From: Litoditis marina
Taxonomy: Eukaryota > Nematoda > Chromadorea > Rhabditida > Rhabditidae
Direction of reading: 5' to 3'
Length of the DNA: 64,000 nt
Assembly: GCA_964036275.1 (NCBI GenBank)
Contig: OZ038433.1
Span: 48,281,116 to 48,345,115, forward strand
Both the position numbers and the translations under genes were made by a program. The notes under the pieces were generated by a model, which had not been told where the DNA came from, did no database searches, and saw nothing but the letters and a program-made list of their open reading frames with translations. Of this stretch, positions 55,650 through 64,000 are shown one piece after another. Each line of letters begins with the position of its first letter. Position 1 is the stretch's first letter.

Positions 55650-56500
55650 TTCTAATTTGACTATCCTTAATAGAAGACGTGAAACTTCTGAGCGTGATTA
55701 ATGTAGATGAACTTCTTCTTATTGTAGAGGTTTCTTCAGTTGATCTGATGAATACTGTTTGGTATTTTAAGATGTAGTACAGAACCAAGAACCGGTTCAC
55801 GTTTTAAGCATAAATATTACGTCGACACAATTTGTTGGTGAACTTCATATTAGAATTATATTAAAGAAGACCGAAGGGGCGGTGATTGAGTTAATGTGAA
55901 AGACTGGCAACGATAAGTTTCTTTGAAGGAAGTCAACTACACTTTATGAAAAACATGAAACATCTGAGCATGATAAGTGAACTTCTTCTTTGTGTAAAGG
56001 TTTCCTCAGCTGATCGGATGAATACATTTTGATACCTACAACATTCCCTTCGATTTCAGAGACCTTCAATAATGGTCGTGAAACATGTGACCGCCTCAAT
56101 AATGTTGGTGAAACTGTAAAATTGAAATACGGTCCAAATGACAGTATTTTCTCGCTTCGTTCAGGCATGAATGGATGAAAGTAGTAACGTTTCTTTCGAT
56201 TTCAATACGTTCATTGTTAGTAGTGAAACATTGAACGTGCAATTTTGACCAGAGAAAGCATGAAATGTTTGCGAGCTTTACTTTGTTGGGTACAAGAAGA
56301 TCAGCTTTTCATTCGAATTCAACTGTCCTCAATAAAAGACGTGAGACATCTGACCGATCCAACGCATACCAACTTTTTCTAGTTGCAAGTATTTCGTCAG
56401 CTGATCTGATGAATACATTTTGATATCCTAAACTATGTTTTAGGACCAAACAAAGAGCTTCCTTACGTTCAAATTGTTGTTAGAGCAAGCAGGATCGATG
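55650..56500. repeat. Degenerate repeat, roughly 300-bp spacing
   Basis: Three units at about 55670, 55950 and 56335 share GACGTGAAACATCTGA, GAACTTCTTCTT and CAGCTGATCTGATGAATAC. The GAAACATYTGA element is again a relative of the AATGTTTCA motif. Confidence 0.7.
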
Positions 56501-58469
56501 TGAAAAAAATTGTCGATAGGTCATAATCTACTGCATTACTTCTGATACTCTTACGTACATCGGAACTTTCTAATGATTGTTTTCTGAGGTAAACTCGAAC
56601 GAAGTAAACTTAACGCTGTTCAACACTCTTTAAGATAGGGAATCAGAAGCGAACGCAAAATTTCTCGAAATTTCTGTTTTTTAACATAACAATCCCAATC
56701 ATATATCAAGCGAATTTTGTATTTATATTGTATTATTCTCGGTAGAATAGAAAAACTTAATAGCCTACAAAATCATTTCTGTTTCTAAGGGAGGGATCAT
56801 TTTCTTCAAGTTCAACTATAAAGGGCGTGAAACATATGAATGGCAGAACTAGAACTACAAAATCAGGTTATTGACGCATGATGGCAAGTTCATAGCTTGG
56901 GAAAATCCGTTGATATCAAAAGATGGCTTGCGTTATACACAATTGTAGTTTGAGTGGAATGAATCTTCACACAGTTTTCCATAACCTACTAGTATGATTC
57001 TACACTAATTGTAACAGCAAAATTTATGACTCTCAAACCGAAGAAGTTACGGAAAAGTCACTGAAAAGTCCTTGAATAATGTTCTTTGAGTGAGAAATCA
57101 CATATTAGAAAAACGGCTGATCGAGACAGGGAGGTCATCAAATTGTTTGCTGTTTTTGGTTGAGAGATCTTCAGGGACAGACGCTGAAGACAACTTTTCT
57201 ACCCAAGTCAAGTTTAAAGTTCTCTCAAGAGTACTTATAAAATGTTGTTATGGGATAATTTTCTAGTTTCAGAAAAAGATTTCTTAGCGAGATTTGTCAT
57301 TATTGGGGGAAATTTATCATCAAAGAGATGGTTGGATTATAATTCAGTTGGATGTTTCCTTCCAGGTATTAACATAAAATAATCATAGGGCGATAGTGCA
57401 GTGTCAATATCCACCTCATTTGGTAATAATGTGCAATATCCTATTTACGAGCAAAGTTTCGAGTGTCCCGGTCTGATTCCCGTATTTGTACATCTAGCTA
57501 GAGTACTATTTACAACTGACACAGGTATACTCTGTTTCACCAATCGATGTCCTTCTACAGTAATTCGTCAAATATTCAGGAGGTGTTTTCTAATGACCGA
57601 TTCATTATTTTGGTCTTATTCTTTTAAAGTTGGTAGTAGTAAAGATGAAGAAGAAATCACGGAAACTCGGAGAACATCCAAAAACGTCAACATACCAAAC
57701 GTTGACCTGCACGTTTGAGAATATTACTGTAGAGGGTTATATGTCGGTGAAACAAACTATACGAATAGTAGGCTTGAACAGATGGTATCGCCGTATCGAG
57801 AGTTCGTATGCTGGAAGATCCCAGTACCTTAATGCCGTCCTGCGTCTCCACAAACACGTCATTTCTCTGCCTTTACATCACGCCGGGATACGAGCGAAAT
57901 AGTAAGGGAGAGCGAGAGACGCAGGATGGGATGAAGGTGCTGGGATATTCTAGCATATGTACTCAGGTTGTTCCTATCAGGCGAGTGTTATAACAGGAAA
58001 CGTGCATGAAAAGTGATTGAGAAATATAGTGAAAGGTAAAGTATGTACCATGCGGTAAGGTGGCAGATGTTAGTGGAACGCCAGAACTTACTTGAAACTT
58101 TTGAGTCGAAGAGGAGAGTCGCACCTAAAAAGGGGAGGGATGGGGTAGGATAGGCGAGTGCAGGACCACAATACATGCTACCATTTTATATTCAGGTCAT
58201 AATCCTTATTTATATGAAAAACGAATGTCTCATCTCAGTTGGAAACAATTACCAACATAGGAGCCACAACAACGGGTAAAAACAGAAAACAAGTCTCACT
58301 GGGAATTACTGAAACTATAGGAGTAAAAAAGATCATTGGAACCATTGTAAAAAGGTCATTCGTCTGCCTTTCATTTTCAGATTGAATGTGGAAGTTTTGT
58401 TTAAAAACGGAGAAATAATGGTACTTTTATATTATCTCAAAAAGGCCAGGTCATGTATAAAGAACGTAC

Positions 58470-58567
58470 TTTTCATCGGGGAGCGGGTCGAGCTCTTTGG
58501 AATGAGCCCCCGAGCAGGAGCAGATCCCATAGAACATGTAGTCTTTCCATGACCAAACCCAATCCAT
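58470..58567 (-). CDS. RAP1GAP: Candidate alternative first exon of RAP1GAP (isoform B)
   Basis: ATG at 58567 in context GCCATGG. Encodes MDWVWSWKDYMFYGICSCSG then HSKELDPLPDE, and ends at a good donor GTACGT with two carried bases, as the exon at 47733 requires. The CSCS cysteines could be lipidated. Higher GC than its surroundings supports coding. No transcript evidence is available here. Confidence 0.5.
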
Positions 58568-58754
58568 GGCTGGGTAGTTTGATTCTTGTGAGTACAAGTT
58601 TCTCTTTTCACAGTCTGAAATTGACTGTTAATAGCATAGTTTGTACAGTGAAGGCAAATCAAATGAAATACGCAATAAACGAAAACGTAAAAGATTCATG
58701 ATGAACTATTAGTGTTTGAGTCTTGTATAGATGAAAAATAGGATAAAATGTAAT

Positions 58755-58800
58755 AAAGTGCAAGAGAAAGAGAAGGAGAGAGAGGGAGAGAAAGAGAGAA

Positions 58801-58861
<61 letters not shown>
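58755..58861. repeat. GA microsatellite
   Basis: Pure GAGA for about 60 bp within a purine-rich tract. Confidence 0.95.
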
Positions 58862-58866
<5 letters not shown>

Positions 58867-59446
58867 CAATAAACTACAAAATTAGCTTAGTACAACTTTT
58901 CCAAATAAAAAGTACAGTTCAGGGAAGAAATAGTTTGGATGACCATCGCTGACCCCTCCACAATACATGTTTACATAACATAAAAAGTATTCACCCAGTG
59001 AAGTGGGCCCCTAAGAATAGACAACATTTGGTCTATCTACATATATTATTTATATTATTATATAATAATATAAATATTTTATCAATTTTTCATGTTTTAT
59101 CAATATTGACAGACCATTCTGATGACAAATGAGTATCGGATTTGATGACTTCCAAGAAAAAGGATAAACATATACATATACAGGAGAAAGACAATTAGAG
59201 AATATCACCTTCTCATTGAAACCTACCCGGAATCTGCTATTTTATTATGATGACTACATAAGTGTAATACAAGCGAACATTATATTTTTGCTTGAAATTA
59301 ATTAAAAGTTGATAGTAGACTCAGAAAGAGCAAAGTTGAACAAATAAAACACATTCGATTAGAGATATCTGACATGTGAAGACACAATAGAGAGAGTGTA
59401 TGAACGAATCAACCTTTTCAAACTATGTTTTTCTTGTATGTTTCAC

Positions 59447-59547
59447 TTCTGTGTTTCGATAACCATATAAGAGAGATCAACTTTGAAGAAGCCCGGAAGA
59501 GGCCGAATTTCGAAGGGCGGGCCGATGATAATGAAGTGTAATTCCAT
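59447..59547 (-). CDS. RAP1GAP: Possible further alternative first exon of RAP1GAP
   Basis: ATG at 59547 (ACAATGG) opens MELHFIIIGPPFEIRPLPGF then KVDLSYMVIETQ, ending at a weaker donor GTGAAA with the same two-base phase. GC content is well above the flanks. The reading frame is also open upstream, so it could instead be a terminal exon of an unrelated minus-strand gene. Confidence 0.3.
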
Positions 59548-59659
59548 TGTACAGATAAGAAAGACAAATACGAGGCGGTAGTAAAGGTGGTGGAATGTTT
59601 CAGGCTTCTGATAAATATAGAAATACACAGTCTCATTGGTAGAATCATATCAACCAAAA

Positions 59660-59784
59660 ATGAATTGAATAGTCACGTAAAGTTAGCATTCTAATTATGT
59701 ATCGTGCACTTTTGTCATTGCACCTGTCTGAGTTCTGCAGTGTTTAACATGTTCCAAGTGACCATGCAATTGACTAACAGTATA
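59660..59784 (+). mobile_element. MITE family B copy
   Basis: Left end eroded; retains AATAGTCACGTAAAGTTAGC and the right end TTGACTAACAGTATA. E-box mutated. Confidence 0.88.
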
Positions 59785-59961
59785 TTTATTTCATCTGCAT
59801 TCATTTTATTGAACTTTGTATCAACACTTTAGTTGGCTATTTAGAACAAAGTAGGATGGACACAAAACAAGTAATAAGAAGGAGACATTGATTACTGTTT
59901 ACAAGTGATGGAGCATGAAGGTCAGTTGAGAGAGTGAAAAAGAGAATGATAGCTGACAATT

Positions 59962-59964
<3 letters not shown>

Positions 59965-60029
<65 letters not shown>

Positions 60030-60065
60030 TAAAGAGAAGATAAAGGAGACAGAGAGAGGAGGGTG
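59965..60065. repeat. GA microsatellite
   Basis: GAGA repeat of about 65 bp followed by purine-rich sequence. Confidence 0.95.
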
Positions 60066-60568
60066 AGAGTTAGAGAAAATTGTTGAGATATAATATTGTG
60101 CTCGCTTGCTAGTAGCCTACCTTTAAGTGCGTAATAGCATTGCCAATACTAGTGTGCTCTCTAAACAAACAATGCATGAAACCTATTCGTCAAATTGATA
60201 TTTTGGAGAAAAACTTAAAAAAGAGTCATTTGCAATTTTCAACCCTATGGAAGTTGTCGACTTATTTAGTTTCATTTGCCAAAAGCGAACAAAAGTGGCA
60301 CCCAGTTTTCAGAGTGGTTGAAAAACTTGAAAAATTAAAAATGAATAAAACATTTTCCAGAAAACGTGGGAAAACGGAACAATCATCAAAACATCATATC
60401 TATATAATGTTTTGAAACACTCGTTTCTCAATGGCAAAGTGAATTTTAAAAATAACAGAATCATTCACGATTTGAGTTGTTCACTTTCCAAAGATTAGTT
60501 GTGGCAATCCAATCGGAACTTAAAGTAAAGTTGAAACAGAGGGGTGAGTTACATTTTTATTTTCCTCA

Positions 60569-60697
60569 TATACTAGAAATAAATGAATAGTCACGTAAAG
60601 TTAGCATTCTAATGAGGCGTGCACTTTGTTAATGCACGTTTCTGAGTTCTGCTGTGTATAACATGTTTCACATGACTATGTAATTGACTAACAGTGT
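60569..60697 (+). mobile_element. MITE family B copy
   Basis: TATACTAGAAATAAATGAAT to TTGACTAACAGTGTA; E-box mutated to CACATG. Confidence 0.9.
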
Positions 60698-61369
60698 AAC
60701 TGTACTAGATGACTACCTCTTAAAGAGCGTAAGATGAAAGATAAAATCAATAGGAAATAGATATGCGGGTGACGTGCGGTGATATCTTATCCATCTATAT
60801 CTTGTGACCAAAAAACGGGAGTCACATTCATTGTATATAACACATATTAAAAACATTTCAGTGATAAAAAGTAGTGCCAGAGTCACAAAAGGTAGGAAAA
60901 GTAAGAGAAGAGATGATTATCTTATATCTTGGAACAACGAAAAAAGCCGACACTCGTACTTGAATGTTTCATCTAATTTATATGTAACGATGCATTCTGT
61001 TGCAACAATAAAACTATAATAATTCAAAAGTGTAAAATTAAATAAATTGTATCAATATGAAATTGTCAGTTAGAAAATAGAAATAGGTAGTGGTAGAAAT
61101 ATACTACTTAAATTTTTTTCAAACTCGCACCGCGTGGATGTGAATTTGAATTTCTTTCTCATACTTTTCCACATAATATTGTAAAAATCGATCGAAACAT
61201 CAAGTTTTCAACTAAACGAATTCAATTTATCAAATTAAGTGTCTTTGTAGTTAACCCACGAACCCATAAGTAATGAAATAAATGTTTCAGAATTCAGCTC
61301 GAAATAATTTCAAGCCAACCTGTACACGTATAACACATCATTTCCTCTCAAAACACTCATTTTCGTATG

Positions 61370-61483
61370 AAGAAGGACGATTGTGTGGTCCGATCCCAAC
61401 GCTTCAGTCCTTTAAACTGAAATACATTTTCAATTGCAGTTTAAAGGACCGTTGACACGGGATCGGTCCACACAATCATCCTA
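61370..61483 (-). mobile_element. MITE family A copy
   Basis: Reverse orientation; GAAGGACGATTGTGTGGTCC at the left, CACAATCATCCTAA at the right. Confidence 0.88.
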
Positions 61484-61668
61484 ATTGAGAACCTACAATG
61501 AAAGAGTAGTTCCGATAATCTTCTCTGACTGTGGACCAATAAAATCTGGCAGAAATGAGACGTTTTGTTAGCGGAAAGGTGTGGGCGCTGGCAAATTATA
61601 GAGAAAGGCGGAGGACGAAATAATAAACACAGACTATGGACACAAGGTCGAAGACAACGGAAACGCAT

Positions 61669-61787
61669 TATACTAGAAGTGAACCGAATATAGTGAAAGC
61701 TAAAGTTGTGCACTTTGTCATTGCACGTTTCTGAGTTCTGCTGTGTTCACCTTGCTTCACGTGACTGTGCAATTGACTGACAGTATA
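61669..61787 (+). mobile_element. MITE family B copy
   Basis: Shortened copy, TATACTAGAAGTGAACC to TTGACTGACAGTATA, with an E-box. Only about 55 bp from an opposite copy. Confidence 0.9.
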
Positions 61788-61841
61788 GATGACCCTGTTC
61801 TGGATGCTCAAATAATTAATAAATGCATATAATTTTACGAT

Positions 61842-61975
61842 TATACTCTTAGTCAACTGCATTGTCACTCGAAACATGTTGAACACAGCAGAACTCAGAA
61901 ACGTGCAATAACAAAGTGCACGATTCCTCATTAGAATGCGAACTTCACGTGACTATTCAATCTAATTCTAGTATA
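61842..61975 (-). mobile_element. MITE family B copy
   Basis: Reverse-oriented partner of the copy at 61669; TATACTCTTAGTCAACTG to CTAATTCTAGTATA. The pair could form a long hairpin. Confidence 0.9.
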
Positions 61976-61999
61976 ACCTAGAAAGAACTATTGAGAACA

Positions 62000-63760
62000 G
62001 AAACAAGAAGTATTACGTTTTGCATTTCTTATTTTTTCTCACATTTTTGCATGTGGAGTGACACATCAACAATGTGGATCTATCTATCCATCTATTTCAC
62101 ACGAAATCGAGTAATTTATCAAAAGAAACAAATAACACTTCCGTGAAATTAAACCTTTTAAGGGCACAAAATACGCCACTGTCGAGGAATATCAGAGGAA
62201 CGCACAATATTGTGCAGAATATAACGTTGAACAAGAGAGAACATGGGATATTTACACCTTTTATTTTCAGGTTTTCATTACTTTGCTGATTTTACGTTCC
62301 ACGTGAAAGCGCATTTCACTAGTAGAGCAAACATTGAAACAAATCGAGTTAATCAATGGAATGGTGGGCTGAAGATGAGAGAAACACATTTCGCCCAGTG
62401 AATAGTTTTCTGAGAACTCTTGTAATTCAATTAAGTGTAAAGCAAATATAGAGTTTATGTTTCCAGGCTACTACGAGTTCACAGCATCAAAATATCGCTC
62501 AACCCAAACGAGTGTCATAATCAAATGGAAAAGAGTCTGAAATAAGTCGAAACTGATGTTGAGGCATGAATACCATCAGCAATTGAGAGCATTAATTCAG
62601 CACTTGCACAGTTGAACCCACTAATGATAAAATTTTGGTCAATTATATATAGACTGCATGAAACCCGTACAGTGAATATGAAACATGTTCACGGGAAAAC
62701 CGACTGAAAAAGTGTGAAAAATGGCGTGTGCATTGTAAATGATCCTCGTTGAAAGAAATATGTTTTTACTGGTGATTCATCTTCTAACAGACAAACTAAA
62801 ATGTCTAAAATAGAGAGAAACGGTTCCTTGGAATAAGATATAATTTTCTGACTGTAACATAACCATACTGAAGAGAATAAGAACGTAAGCTATAGTTGAA
62901 ATAGTTACAGTTCAAAAGAACAGTTTAAAGGAATATGAATGAAAATGGTACGTTCCGCCTCTACCCCAAACTGAGAGCAGCGTTTCGTCTCTCAAAATAG
63001 GTCGAAAATCTGTTTGAGCAATGGATTTGACCCCCCGAGGGCGCGATTTTCCATCGAATCGAAACGCTATTCAATTGTAACTCTATCTGCAACCGCTAGA
63101 CACATAAATAGCTTCTAAAGAAAAGAAAACTCTAATATTGGATGTTTCAACATTCGAAAAAGCTTTCTAATGTTTTTAACTATAATGATTTTTACAACTT
63201 ATATAACTATTGAGCTTGTCCTATAAAAGTAGTAGTGAAACGCATCGATGCAGTTAAATTCTCGGAAACTATTGAGTTCGTTTTGTGCACATTTGTTATG
63301 ATAACAAACGCTGTAGTATCTCTGGTAGAAGTTTTTTTATCATGATCTATTGGTGATTTAAAGAAATTTTGTTATAGTTTTATCGAAAACGAAGTGGGGA
63401 TTACTAAAACGAAGAATTCTCAGATTTGCAATACTTCCAAAATTCCTAGTTCTCGAAGAAAGTGATAATATGAAAACCCGAATCGTTGAATTCCCTGTAC
63501 TTGCAAATCTTTCAAATGACAAGTTTTTATACGGGGAGACAATCCATCAAATTCAAGGGTGGACAAATGTTTTAGTTGTACAGTAGGTCGGATGGTTAGC
63601 CGACGCACGGGGGTTGATTACAAAAAGACCCTCTGGAAAACTAGGTAATGATAGGACAAATCGGACAAAAACAGCTTTGGACTCGTGAGCCGGTGACGAC
63701 CCCCTTTGAAGGGAAAACGACCTAGTTGTGATGGGTGAAACATGGGGATTGACCAGTTGG
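62000..63760. other. AT-rich sequence without recognised gene
   Basis: Contains the second copy of the dispersed repeat (about 62895-62950). I see no exon or RNA gene. Confidence 0.5.
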
Positions 63761-63764
63761 ACGG

Positions 63765-63823
63765 ATTAGAGAGAGAGTGAATAGAGGGAAAGGGGAGATA
63801 AAGGGGAGAGAGGAAGAGAAAGG

Positions 63824-63910
<87 letters not shown>

Positions 63911-64000
63911 GAGGGGAAGGGAAGATAAAGGAGAGAGAGGAAGAGAATAGAGGGCAAGAGGAGATAAAAGAGAAAGAGAGAGGGAGTGGGATAGAGAAAG
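63765..64000. repeat. GA microsatellite at window end
   Basis: About 80 bp of pure GA flanked by GAGGGAAAGGGGAGATAAAG-type repeats, running to the window edge. Confidence 0.95.

Larger units (their letters stand above)
53810..58450. other. Upstream RAP1GAP region without clear exon
   Basis: Contains a moderately GC-rich stretch (54640-54780 and 55060-55220), a CT microsatellite (55305-55440) and a degenerate repeat (55650-56500). If isoform B is real this is intron. Confidence 0.5.

Noticed and set aside
57401..57902. Plus-strand frames of 90-105 codons
   Set aside because: AT-rich, no splice context and no recognisable family.

Overview
The window is nuclear DNA from an invertebrate animal, most likely a bilaterian. 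It is AT-rich, its coding exons are short (38 to 507 nt) with GT-AG introns, and it holds many GA/CT microsatellites and short inverted-repeat transposons. There are no prokaryotic features. The phylum cannot be named from the sequence alone. Exon models below were built by hand from splice sites, reading phase and recalled family motifs.

Layout. (1) 1-9279, plus strand: the 3' part of TOP3B (DNA/RNA topoisomerase III beta), 13 exons, 490 codons plus stop, ending in an RGG tail. Its introns hold an E-box cluster, a CRE-like satellite split by a hairpin transposon, a 730-bp near-perfect foldback, and a decayed copy of one exon. (2) 9280-10323: a 1.04-kb tail-to-tail gap with the likely TOP3B poly(A) signals. 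(3) 10324-20327 (perhaps to 22605), minus strand: period (per), the circadian repressor, with divergent PAS-A, clear PAS-B and a short C-terminal region. Eleven phase-consistent exons give 597 codons, and a small first exon is proposed near 22.6 kb. This PER is compact compared with fly or vertebrate PER. (4) About 22.6-30.97 kb: no convincing exon, many degenerate repeats and MITEs. (5) 30973-53539, minus strand: a complete RAP1GAP-type Rap GTPase-activating protein, 19 exons and 872 codons, with a degenerate GoLoco-like segment, the Rap-GAP domain with its Asn thumb, and a C-terminal coiled coil. Two further candidate first exons with matching splice phase lie at 58.5 and 59.5 kb. (6) 53540-64000: otherwise non-coding, with MITEs, GA tracts and a degenerate tandem repeat.

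The three genes are not one pathway: TOP3B resolves topological stress on DNA and RNA, PER is the negative arm of the clock, and RAP1GAP switches off Rap1. Their linkage could serve as a synteny marker. The most unusual signals are a 9-mer (AATGTTTCA, usually followed by G) that is strongly over-represented on both strands and forms the 3' splice site of several exons; decayed duplicates of exon 5' ends upstream of three exons in two genes; CT-rich tracts starting just inside several introns; and alternative first exons for RAP1GAP.
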